Source: JAJZJT01 sp964610905
GTDB lineage: Bacteria > Actinomycetota > Acidimicrobiia > Acidimicrobiales > RAAP-2
NCBI GenBank assembly: GCA_964610905.1
Contig: CAZSYT010000054.1
Location: forward strand, 1 to 20,499
Direction of reading: 5' to 3'
DNA: 20,499 bases
Part shown: positions 5,978-13,228 of the stretch, piece after piece
Numbering within the stretch: position 1 is the stretch's first letter
How the letters are laid out: each line of letters starts with the position of its first letter
Program-made: the position numbers and the translations under genes
Notes under the pieces: generated by a model
Databases searched by the model: none
What the model was told of the DNA's origin: nothing
What the model saw: the letters and a program-made list of their open reading frames with translations, nothing else

Positions 5978-8731
5978 ATGGTCTCGTCGAGCGAGCATCG
6001 CTATCGCCAGCGCTTCTCGTGGGAACGCGTCGCCTGGGGGACGCACTGCGTCAACTGCCTGTCGAGCTGCACCTACCGCGTGTTCGCGGCGGGCCCCTCG
6101 GTCCTCTGGGAGGAGCAGGCCGGCGTCTACCCGACGAGCCAGGCCGGGGTCCCCGACCGCAACCCCATGGGGTGCCAGAAGGGCGCGGCGTGGAGCCGCC
6201 AGCTCGCCGGCGAGGACCGGCTGCTGCATCCCATGCGCCGAGTCGGGGCGCGCGGGTCGGGACGGTGGGAGCGGATCTCGTGGGAGGAGGCGCTCGCCCA
6301 GATCGCCGACGCCGTGCTCGACGCCGTCGAGGAGTCGGGGCCCGAGGCGGTGGTGGTCGACGAGAGCGCCGAGGGCGGCATGCTGTCCATCGCCGGCCAC
6401 ATGGGCCTGGCAGCCGCCCTGGGCGCGGTGTCGCTCGACAGCATCTCCACCGTCAACGACGTCCCGCTCGGCCACTACATCACCTACGGCCACATCGCCG
6501 GTGGCTCGGCCTCCGACGACACCTTCCACGCCGAGCTCGTGCTCGTGTGGCACTGCAACCCGGCCTACAGCCGCATCCCCTACTTCCACTACCTGACCGA
6601 AGCGCGCTACCACGGCGCCGAGGTGGCGCTCGTCGCTCCCGACTACAGCCCCTCCGCGCCCCACTGCGACTACTTCGTACCGGTCGTCCCGGGCACGGAC
6701 GCCGCCCTGGCGCTCGGCATGTGCAGGGTGATCGTCGACGAAGGGCTGGTGGACGAGGCGTTCGTCTCGTCCCAGACGGACCTGTCCCTGCTGGTGCGCA
6801 CGGACACCCGCCGCCTGCTCCGCCAGTCCGACCTGCTCGAGGGCGGCAACGAGCTCGGGTTCTTCCACTGGGACGCGACGTCGGGCGCCGTCGAGGCACG
6901 GCAGGACACGCTGCGCCTGTCGTTCGAGCCGGCGCTGCGGGGCCGGTTCACGGTGCGGCTGTCGGACGGGACGACGGTCGAGGTGACGACGGCGTTCGAG
7001 CTGATGGCCGAGCGCCTGGCGGCCTACGGCCCCGAGGCAGCATCGGCGATCTGCGGGGTGCACCCGGACACCGTTCGTCTGCTCGCCCGCAAGGTGGCGA
7101 CCCGGCGCACGAAGGTCGTGGAGGGGTTCGACACGCCCAAGCACTACCACGGCGACCTGATGGAACGGTCGATGGACCTGCTGCTCGCCCTGACCGGCAA
7201 CTGGGGCGGCCAGGGCCGCGGGCACGACACCTACGCCGTGATGCCGTTCGACGGGTCGCTCGCGCAGCAGATGAGCACCGGCGGGATCGAAGGTGCCGAG
7301 GCGGTCTTTTCGGTGGCGAGGACGCTCTTCGGCGAGCCCGACCCCGACACGGGCGTTCCGCCTCCCCTGCCCCGGCCGGCGTTCTGGGACTTCCTGTCGG
7401 CGGCGGCGGCGAGCTCCACGACGGCCCCGCCGTTCTTCTACTGGCTGGACCACTGCGGCTACGGCGACATCTGGAGCAACGACGCATGGGGCGACTCGCC
7501 ACGGCCCATGGCGGACTACGTCGCGGAGGCTCGCCGGTCGTGGGCGCCGTACGCCCGACCTGCTCGGGACTGCACGCCGCGCGTGCTGTTCCAGCCGGGC
7601 ACGAGCACCCTGCGCCGGACCCGCGGTGGCCGGCGGATGCTGTTGCGGCACCTGTGGCCCGAGCTCGAGCTCGTGGTCTCCGTCGACCAGCGGATGAACG
7701 GGGCGGGCTTGCACGCCGACCTGCTGCTGCCGGCCGCCTACGACACCGAGCGGGTCAACCTGCAGTACCCCATCGCCCACTCGCTCGACCTCGCCTTCTC
7801 GGACAAGGTGAACGAGCCGGCCGGCGAGGCCCGTTCGGACTGGCGGATCTTCTGCGACATCGCCGACGCAGTGGCCGAACGGGCCCGGGCCCGGGGCATG
7901 GCCGACCGCGTCGTCGGCCGTGCCGCTCCGCACCCCTTGGGCGATGCGGGGAACGTCATGCACCGGAACGGAAGGTTGCGCTCGGACGAGGCGCTCCTCG
8001 ACGTGCTGGTGCGCGACAGTGCGCTGTCCGGCGTGTTCGCCGAGGACCTGTCGCTCACCACCCTCCGGGAGCGGGGCTACGCACCGGCCCAAGGCAACGG
8101 CGTGTTCCCGACGGGTCGCCTCATCGGCACAGAGCTCCGGTCCGACGAGACCTTCAGCGCCTTCCGCTGGCACGTCGAGGACGGCGTGCCGTACGCCACC
8201 ACCACGGGCCGGGCGACCTTCTACGTCGACCACCCGTGGTTCCTCGAAGCGGGCGAGGAGCTGCCCGTCCACAAGGACGCCCCCGCGCAGGGCGGCAACC
8301 ACCCGTTCGTGCTCACCGGCGGGCACCCCCGCTGGTCCATCCATGCCTGCAACGCCACCAACCCGCTCATGCTCGAGACGACTCGGGGGCACCCCACGCT
8401 GGTGATGAACCCACGCGACGCCGCTCCGCTCGGCATCGACGACGAGGACGTGGTCGAGGTCCGCAACGACCTCGGCTCGCTCACCGTGCACGCCCGCGTG
8501 GCGCCCGGGCCGCGTCCGGGGCAGGTGATCCTCTACGCCGCCTGGGAGCCGTACGGGTTCGAGGGCTGGGACGACGGAACCGTCATCGAGCCCGGCATGG
8601 TCAAGTGGCTGCACCTGGCCGACGGCTGGGGACACCTCCGGTTCACGCCCAACCAGTGGCAGCCCGTGCAGTTCGACCGCATGATCCGCGTCGACGTCCG
8701 CAAGGCGATGCCGCCGCGATCGTCCACGTAG
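5978..8731 (+). CDS. Type II DMSO reductase family molybdopterin oxidoreductase, catalytic subunit
   Basis: Predicted Mo-bis-MGD enzyme of 917 aa. The N-terminus carries H23-x3-C27-x3-C31-x34-C66 (THCVNCLSSC ... NPMGCQKGA), the same His/Cys spacing as the FS0 [4Fe-4S] cluster of NarG. D161 in STVNDVPLGHYITYGH aligns with the aspartate that ligates molybdenum in type II enzymes. The C-terminal MGD-binding domain (about 765-905) has GGHPRWSIHACNATNPLML, VMNPRDAAPLGI and a YAAWEPYGFEGW region typical of the ethylbenzene dehydrogenase / selenate / chlorate / DMS dehydrogenase alpha-subunit group. Length (about 917) also fits that group rather than NarG (about 1245). No twin-arginine signal is visible: the start MVSSSEHRYRQRFSW resembles NarG's cytoplasmic N-terminus. 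No beta (multi Fe-S), gamma (heme b) or TorD/NarJ chaperone gene is adjacent. Class is confident; substrate cannot be assigned. Confidence 0.88.
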   Translation: MVSSSEHRYRQRFSWERVAWGTHCVNCLSSCTYRVFAAGPSVLWEEQAGVYPTSQAGVPDRNPMGCQKGAAWSRQLAGEDRLLHPMRRVGARGSGRWERISWEEALAQIADAVLDAVEESGPEAVVVDESAEGGMLSIAGHMGLAAALGAVSLDSISTVNDVPLGHYITYGHIAGGSASDDTFHAELVLVWHCNPAYSRIPYFHYLTEARYHGAEVALVAPDYSPSAPHCDYFVPVVPGTDAALALGMCRVIVDEGLVDEAFVSSQTDLSLLVRTDTRRLLRQSDLLEGGNELGFFHWDATSGAVEARQDTLRLSFEPALRGRFTVRLSDGTTVEVTTAFELMAERLAAYGPEAASAICGVHPDTVRLLARKVATRRTKVVEGFDTPKHYHGDLMERSMDLLLALTGNWGGQGRGHDTYAVMPFDGSLAQQMSTGGIEGAEAVFSVARTLFGEPDPDTGVPPPLPRPAFWDFLSAAAASSTTAPPFFYWLDHCGYGDIWSNDAWGDSPRPMADYVAEARRSWAPYARPARDCTPRVLFQPGTSTLRRTRGGRRMLLRHLWPELELVVSVDQRMNGAGLHADLLLPAAYDTERVNLQYPIAHSLDLAFSDKVNEPAGEARSDWRIFCDIADAVAERARARGMADRVVGRAAPHPLGDAGNVMHRNGRLRSDEALLDVLVRDSALSGVFAEDLSLTTLRERGYAPAQGNGVFPTGRLIGTELRSDETFSAFRWHVEDGVPYATTTGRATFYVDHPWFLEAGEELPVHKDAPAQGGNHPFVLTGGHPRWSIHACNATNPLMLETTRGHPTLVMNPRDAAPLGIDDEDVVEVRNDLGSLTVHARVAPGPRPGQVILYAAWEPYGFEGWDDGTVIEPGMVKWLHLADGWGHLRFTPNQWQPVQFDRMIRVDVRKAMPPRSST

Positions 8732-8750
8732 GGGAAGCAGCCCCGGGGAC

Positions 8751-8794
8751 GCCGGCCCGCGGCCGGCCGCTCGCACCGGGTGCCGGCCCGGCAC
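8751..8794. terminator. Candidate bidirectional terminator hairpins between convergent genes
   Basis: Two GC-rich inverted repeats lie in the 94-bp gap between the convergent molybdoenzyme and MFS genes. GCCGGCC-CGC-GGCCGGC (8751-8767) is a perfect 7-bp stem with a 3-nt loop. GTGCCGG-C-CCGGCAC (8780-8794) has 7-bp arms around one base, so a real loop would need fewer pairs. Neither has a T tract, so these are hairpin-only candidates, as common in high-GC actinobacteria. Confidence 0.4.
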
Positions 8795-8825
8795 GGTCAC
8801 CGGGCCGCGGAGCTCGTCCCCACGG

Positions 8826-10163
8826 TCAGGCCACCGGCTCGGCCAGCTCCGTCGGCGCCGCGGCGACGACGCCGACAGCGGCACCCGAGACCCGCCCGGC
8901 GACCCGTCGCCACACGGTGGGGAGGCTGGCCGTCGCCAGCGCCGCGCAACCGGCACCGGCGACGAACGGCGCCCAGGTGGCCAGCCCGAACAGCGTCCCG
9001 CCCGCCGCGGCCGCCACGGCGATGGCCCCCGTCTGGCTGGTCGAGAAGAGCCCCTGCACCGCGCCGAGCTCGGTCGGTCGGGCCCCCTGGGTGAGCAGCG
9101 ACTGCGCCGCCGGCAGGGCCATGGCCGAGCCCAGCGCCTCCACCGGGCCGAGGGCGAGGAGCAGAACCACCTGGTGGAGGAACGGGTACAGGGCACAGAA
9201 GCCGACCGACGAGGTGAGCGAGCCCACCACCAGCCACCGGCGGTCCGCGTGGTCGGCGAGCCAGCCCCCCGGCCCGGACATGGCGGCGAACGGGAGGGCG
9301 AAGAGCGTCCAGCTCAGCCCGATCTGCCACGACCGCGCGTGCCGGTGGACCAGGAGCAGCGTCCAGCAGGACTCGTAGACGCCGATCACGAGCCCGAAGG
9401 CGGCGGCGGCGACCAGCGCGCCGACGGCGGCAGGAGGGAGGCGCCGCCCGCCAGCTGCCCGTTCCCACCGGCGGGCACCCGGGCCCGGCGCTCCCGCGTC
9501 GCCCGGTGCCGCCAGCACACCGTCGCCCGGTGCCGCCCGCACCCCGGCGATCCGTGCGACGTCGACGCCGCGGACGGGTGCGCCGTGCGTGCCGACGGCC
9601 GCGCTGGCCACCACCGGGACGCCGGCGACCACGGCGGCGAGCGCGGCCCCGACGAAGGTCGCCTGCATGGCACCGAGCCCGACGACGCTGCCGACCAGGG
9701 GACCGACCGCCATGCCGCCAAGCTGGCCGGCGTAGATCGAGCCGAAGGCCCGGCCCCGGCGCTCGAGCGGCACGGCACCGGAGACCATGGCCAGCGCAGC
9801 GACCTCGGCGGCCCCGGCCCCCGCGCCCTGCAGGGCACGGAAGGCGATGTCGGCGACCGGCCCGATCGGAGCGAGGAAGGCGGCGCTGCCGGCCGCGTAG
9901 CAGCCGAGGCCGCCGAGCAGGACCCGACGTCGACCGACCCGGTCGGCGAGCCGGCCGGCCGGGTACTGGGAGACCAGGGCGGCGACGAAGTAGGCGGCCA
10001 TCACGAAGCCCACGACGCCGTCGGAGGCGCCGCCGTGGCGCAGGTACTCGGGCAGGAGCGGGAGGATGGCGCTGGCACCGAGCCAGAGCAGGAAGGTGGT
10101 GCCGGCGAGCGCCCCGACCAGCCGGTCCGCGCCGTCCGTCACGGTCCTCGCCGCCCCGCTCAT
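8826..10163 (-). CDS. MFS transporter
   Basis: Integral membrane transporter of 445 aa, rich in Ala/Gly/Val/Leu, with about 12 predicted membrane segments. The MFS motif A loop between segments 2 and 3 is clear: GRLADRVGRRRVLLGG (about 70-85). A second, degenerate copy in the second half reads GGWLADHADRRWLVVG. The central cytoplasmic loop (about 190-255) is long and low-complexity, with a near repeat of the residues AAPGD. Overall it resembles drug/sugar efflux-type MFS proteins, but the substrate is not predictable. The start is ATG 10163, with a GAGAAGGGA purine tract upstream. It follows the MmgE/PrpD gene by 109 bp on the same strand, so cotranscription is possible; a perfect palindrome sits in that gap. 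No regulator is adjacent. Confidence 0.85.
   Translation of the reverse strand: MSGAARTVTDGADRLVGALAGTTFLLWLGASAILPLLPEYLRHGGASDGVVGFVMAAYFVAALVSQYPAGRLADRVGRRRVLLGGLGCYAAGSAAFLAPIGPVADIAFRALQGAGAGAAEVAALAMVSGAVPLERRGRAFGSIYAGQLGGMAVGPLVGSVVGLGAMQATFVGAALAAVVAGVPVVASAAVGTHGAPVRGVDVARIAGVRAAPGDGVLAAPGDAGAPGPGARRWERAAGGRRLPPAAVGALVAAAAFGLVIGVYESCWTLLLVHRHARSWQIGLSWTLFALPFAAMSGPGGWLADHADRRWLVVGSLTSSVGFCALYPFLHQVVLLLALGPVEALGSAMALPAAQSLLTQGARPTELGAVQGLFSTSQTGAIAVAAAAGGTLFGLATWAPFVAGAGCAALATASLPTVWRRVAGRVSGAAVGVVAAAPTELAEPVA
9497..9537. repeat. 17-bp direct repeat with 24-bp period inside the MFS gene
   Basis: CGTCGCCCGGTGCCGCC occurs at 9497-9513 and again at 9521-9537. The 24-bp period keeps the reading frame and encodes the repeated AAPGD residues in the loop between the two halves of the transporter. 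It is a candidate slippage site that would change loop length in steps of eight residues. Confidence 0.7.
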
Positions 10164-10235
10164 CCCGTGGTCCCTTCTCGCCGGCCGAGTCGCACGCTCC
10201 CCCGTCGGCGACGTCGAGCCCCGTCAACGCTACCG

Positions 10236-10253
10236 GGCGCGCCGCGGCGCGCC
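10236..10253. repeat. Perfect 18-bp palindrome between MmgE/PrpD and MFS genes
   Basis: GGCGCGCCGCGGCGCGCC equals its own reverse complement. It begins 20 bp beyond the MmgE/PrpD stop codon and lies 73 bp upstream of the MFS start. It could act as an attenuator/terminator hairpin or as an operator. A wider CCCGTC (10220-10225) / GACGGG (10254-10259) pair flanks it asymmetrically. Confidence 0.55.
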
Positions 10254-10272
10254 GACGGGCGGGGACCGTGGG

Positions 10273-11637
10273 TCACGCGCTGCGGAGGGCGGCGGTCAGG
10301 TCGGCCAGCGCGGCCGCGTCCGGCAGCGCCGTGACGGCCTCCAGGATCCGCCCTGTCGCCCGGTCGTCGTAGCAGCGACCGAGCAGGTCGTGGACCTTCG
10401 CCGTCCGGTCCTCCTCGGTGGCGGGCACCTGCGGGGTGCCGCGCGGATGGACCACGTCCTCGACCAGCGTCCGGCCGTCGCGGAGGTGGACGGTCACCCG
10501 CCCGGGTCGTCCCTCGGGCACGAGGTCGTCCATGGCCCGGTCGTGGCGGACCGTGATCCTCGCCATCAGGGGCCGGAGGGCGTCGAGGTCGGCGAGGCCG
10601 TCGTCGTCGAGCCGTCCGTGCACGATGGCCGCGGCCACCGTCGCCCGGACGCTGAAGCGCGCCGCCAGGTCGTTGTGCGGGTCGCTGGCGTCGATCCGGA
10701 AGCCGTCGCCGAAGATCCCGACGTCCACGCTCTCCACGTCGTCCTCGCGCAGCTCGGTCCTCGCGAGCAGCGCCGCGACCGCGTCGTTCGCCCCGTGGAG
10801 GTGGGCGCAGCTGGGGTGGAGCTTGAGGTAGCCGTTGAGCACGTCGTATCGGTCCCAGCGGCCCGCTGCGTCGATCCCCTCGGTGAGCCCGTCGGCTCGG
10901 AACGCCTTTCCCAGGTGGGGCCCGTAGAAGCGCTCGAGGCTGCCCGGGAGCGCCGAGAGACCGGCAACGGCTCCCTGCGCCACGTTGAGCGCGACCAGCG
11001 CTGCCGACGCGGGGTAGAGGTGGTGCACGGTCGCTCCCGCCGCGGTGGTGAAGCGGTCGAACGACAGGGCGAGCGACGAGGCCCCGTCGATGGCGGCGGC
11101 GATCGCCTGCTCGTCCCGGTCACCCAGCAGCGAGGCGGTCGCGGCGCTCACCCCGACGGTCACCCAGTTGCCGATGTCGTGGAGGTGCTCCGGCACGCCG
11201 CCCAGTGCCACGCCGACCCGCGCCGCGACCTCGTACCCACCGAGGAAGGCGGTGAGGAGCTGCTCGCCCGACAGGCCGCGCCTCTCCGCCACCGCGAGCA
11301 GCGGCGGCAGGAGCTGGCTGGCGGGATGCCCCTTCGCATGGGCGTAGCCGTCCTGGCGCTGGAGCACCGTGATCGCCGCGCCGTTGAGCAGCACGGCGCT
11401 CATGATGTCGACGCCCTCCCGGCACCCGATGGCCGTGGCGGGGCCGGCGACCGGCGCCGTCGCCCGTCGCAGCCTGGTCATCGTGTCGTGGGCGGCCCCG
11501 CCGGCGATCACGGCGAGCGCGTCGGCGACGAGCTCGAGCACCTTCGTCTGCACGGCGTCCGGAACGGACGCCCACGTCGTCGTCGCCACGGCACGTGCGA
11601 GGACCTCGGACGCAGGTGGTGCGGCGTGCTCGCTCAC
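10273..11637 (-). CDS. MmgE/PrpD family protein
   Basis: Cytoplasmic protein of 454 aa matching the MmgE/PrpD family, which includes 2-methylcitrate dehydratase (propionate breakdown), cis-aconitate decarboxylase and many enzymes of unknown substrate. Visible family marks are the helical N-terminus (VADALAVIAGG), the active-site segment RQDGYAHAKGHPASQ (about 94-108), HLYPASAALVALN, and LKLHPSCAHLHGANDA (about 270-285), where family members keep a Lys/Tyr-x-x-Pro-x-Cys stretch. The full family length of about 450 is present. No prpB, prpC or other methylcitrate-cycle gene accompanies it, so 2-methylcitrate is only one possibility. The start is GTG 11637, with AAAGGA 6 nt upstream. The adjacent MFS gene may supply or export the substrate. 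Confidence 0.85.
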   Translation of the reverse strand: MSEHAAPPASEVLARAVATTTWASVPDAVQTKVLELVADALAVIAGGAAHDTMTRLRRATAPVAGPATAIGCREGVDIMSAVLLNGAAITVLQRQDGYAHAKGHPASQLLPPLLAVAERRGLSGEQLLTAFLGGYEVAARVGVALGGVPEHLHDIGNWVTVGVSAATASLLGDRDEQAIAAAIDGASSLALSFDRFTTAAGATVHHLYPASAALVALNVAQGAVAGLSALPGSLERFYGPHLGKAFRADGLTEGIDAAGRWDRYDVLNGYLKLHPSCAHLHGANDAVAALLARTELREDDVESVDVGIFGDGFRIDASDPHNDLAARFSVRATVAAAIVHGRLDDDGLADLDALRPLMARITVRHDRAMDDLVPEGRPGRVTVHLRDGRTLVEDVVHPRGTPQVPATEEDRTAKVHDLLGRCYDDRATGRILEAVTALPDAAALADLTAALRSA

Positions 11638-11972
11638 GGCTCGTCCTTTCGCTGGGAGCCACTCGGACCGGGACGAGCCCCTCGGCGGGGGCTCTGCTGG
11701 CTCGGGATCACGGCACGCTCCCCCACTCGACCGACCACCCGGGACGACCTCGCTGGACGCCGCCGTCCTCCGGTCGTGGGACCGTGCCCTCGTTCGGCCA
11801 CGGCATGCTAGCCGTGCGCGTCCCGAACGGCTGGCCGCCGCCGGGGATCACGACTCACTCGTCACCGCCCGTGGGCCTGCGGGCAGTGGCTGCCAGATGG
11901 CCGCCACGCCCCGGGTCCCCGGCCGGCTCCTCGTCACGAGCCGCCGGTTCGAAGCCCCAGGCCGGGCTCTCC
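11638..11972. other. Intergenic region between tRNA and MmgE/PrpD gene
   Basis: These 335 bp hold no gene I can support. Notable are the MmgE/PrpD ribosome binding site (11644-11649), a small dyad CACGGC-ATGCTA-GCCGTG (11799-11816), and a weak AGCCC/GGGCT stem (11953-11968) just past the tRNA 3' end that might help terminate it. On the minus strand the dyad centre gives TAGCAT, which could serve as a -10 element for the MmgE/PrpD gene, but no -35 partner is evident. Confidence 0.4.
11644..11649 (-). promoter_or_regulatory. Ribosome binding site of MmgE/PrpD gene
   Basis: On the minus strand AAAGGA stands 6 nt before the GTG at 11637. This supports that start codon over internal ones. Confidence 0.65.
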
Positions 11973-12048
11973 TGGTGGGGCAGGCAGGGATCGAACCTGC
12001 GACCGAGGGATTATGAGTCCCCTGCTCTGACCACTGAGCTACTGCCCC
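11973..12048 (-). tRNA. tRNA with CAT anticodon (Ile2 or elongator Met)
   Basis: A complete cloverleaf folds on the minus strand. Acceptor GGGGCAG pairs with CTGCCCC; the D arm is GCTC/GAGC with an 8-nt loop AGTGGTCA. The anticodon stem is GGGGA/TCCCT with loop CTCATAA (anticodon CAT). The variable loop is CGGTC, and the T arm is GCAGG-TTCGATC-CCTGC. Discriminator A and an encoded CCA end (11973-11975) follow. The loop excludes neither elongator Met nor Ile2, which needs TilS to make lysidine at C34. The A26, G27-U43 wobble pair, AGTGG D loop and GGTCGC stretch resemble E. coli Ile2 (from memory) more than E. coli elongator Met, so I lean towards Ile2. It lies downstream of the heme A synthase gene on the same strand. 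Confidence 0.93.
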
Positions 12049-12067
12049 GCCGGGCCGCACGCCCGGC
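12049..12067 (-). terminator. Hairpin between heme A synthase gene and tRNA
   Basis: GCCGGGC-CGCAC-GCCCGGC is a perfect 7-bp stem with a 5-nt loop. It lies 44 bp past the heme A synthase stop codon and touches the first base of the tRNA. No T tract follows. It may terminate the upstream gene, or fold in a joint precursor just ahead of the RNase P cut. Confidence 0.4.
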
Positions 12068-12111
12068 GACGTGGACGTGGCGGACGCCCGGCCACCTGTG
12101 GCCCGCGGCCA

Positions 12112-13140
12112 CTACGCCGAGGTCGGCAGGCCACGCCCGACCGGCACGCCCGCGCCCGCGCCACCGTAGCCGGGCCCGGCCCGCTCCGACGGCAAGAGGA
12201 CGCGCAGAGCGAGCGCCACGAGGAGGGCCCACAGCCCCGCCGCCATGGCCAGGTGGGCGTCCTGCCACGCCGGCGCCGCCCTGCTGAGCGCGCTCGCCGC
12301 GCCGAAGGACGCCACGACGACGAGCAGCCCGAGGAGGCCGACCGCCCCGGCACGCCATCGCCGGCGACCGGCCATGTGCCGCCACGACGTGACGACGAAG
12401 ACGACCATGGCGACGGCGGCCAGGCCGGCAAGCGAGCGGTGCAGCAGCTGGAGGGCGACGAGGTGGAGCGGCTCCGGGTGGGTGCACAGCGGCCACGAGG
12501 GGCAGGCGCGTGCCGCGCCCCCGTCGACCACGGCGGAGCCGGCGGCGAGCAGCGCCAGCGTCGCGCCGAGGGCCACCCACGCCCACCGCCCGACGTCGCG
12601 GGCCCCCAGGCGGAAGCGCGAGCGGTCCTCCAGCGAGGTCACCGCCGTGGCCGTGACCACCCCGAGGAAGACGAGACCGGTGACGAGGTGGGCGGCGACG
12701 GTCCACGGGGCGTTGTGGGCGAAGACGGTGAGGGCCCCGAGGCCGGCCTGGAACACCACCAAGCCGGCGGCGGCGAGCGCCGGGACCCGGGTGGCCCGCC
12801 GCTCCGGCGTCCGCCACGCGGCGAGCGCCGTGGCACCGACGACGACCGACACCAGGCCGGCGAGGTAGCGGTGGGACTCCTCCAGCAGGGTGTGGAAGCC
12901 GCCGACCAGGCCGACGTGGCCGTAGCACAGCGGCCAGCTCGGGCAGCCCATGCCCGACTCGGTCACCCGCACCGTGCTCCCAAGCACGACGAGCGCGTAG
13001 GTGAGCACGAGGGCGACGAAGGCCAGGACGGTGACCGGCCGAGCTCGGCGCCCCCCGCGTGCCCCGCCACCAGGCGGGCCACCGTCGAGATCGGCCGCGG
13101 GCTCGAGCGACGCGGTTGCGACCACGGCGGTGATCATCAC
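12112..13140 (-). CDS. ctaA: Heme A synthase, CtaA/COX15 family
   Basis: Integral membrane enzyme that oxidises the C8 methyl of heme O to the formyl group of heme A, needed for aa3-type cytochrome oxidase. The 342-aa protein has about eight membrane segments in two pseudo-symmetric halves. Family marks: GSTVRVTESGMGCPSWPLCYG with C66/C72 in the first outer loop; E87-x-x-H90 in EESHRYLAGL; H151 in AAHLVTGLV; a second cysteine pair C213/C219 (ACPSWPLC); H234 in LLHRSLAGL; and H296 in DAHLAMA. The four His match the paired heme ligands and the Cys pairs match those of Bacillus CtaA. The start is GTG 13140 or the next codon ATG 13137; no clear ribosome binding site is seen. The first about 35 residues are a Gly/Arg-rich cytoplasmic extension. 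No ctaB or oxidase subunit gene lies in the window. Confidence 0.92.
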   Translation of the reverse strand: MMITAVVATASLEPAADLDGGPPGGGARGGRRARPVTVLAFVALVLTYALVVLGSTVRVTESGMGCPSWPLCYGHVGLVGGFHTLLEESHRYLAGLVSVVVGATALAAWRTPERRATRVPALAAAGLVVFQAGLGALTVFAHNAPWTVAAHLVTGLVFLGVVTATAVTSLEDRSRFRLGARDVGRWAWVALGATLALLAAGSAVVDGGAARACPSWPLCTHPEPLHLVALQLLHRSLAGLAAVAMVVFVVTSWRHMAGRRRWRAGAVGLLGLLVVVASFGAASALSRAAPAWQDAHLAMAAGLWALLVALALRVLLPSERAGPGYGGAGAGVPVGRGLPTSA

Positions 13141-13228
13141 ACCGGTCGGCCCACGCGTGCCATTCCGGCCCCGACGACCGGTCGTCGAGCCCGCTCGCCG
13201 GTGAACGACGCTCCCGCTGCGGGGCTCC

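Noticed and set aside
5702..9196. Minus-strand open frame of 1164 codons across the molybdoenzyme and into the MFS gene
   Set aside because: It has Arg/Val/His-rich composition with no motif, and crosses two well-supported genes and their gap.
11946..11953. GGTTCGAA on the plus strand, resembling a tRNA T loop
   Set aside because: The flanking bases do not form a T stem and no other tRNA arms are nearby.
11848..12060. Small minus-strand frame containing AVAQWSEQGTHNPSVAG
   Set aside because: This is the well-known spurious translation of a tRNA gene, which is present at 11973-12048.
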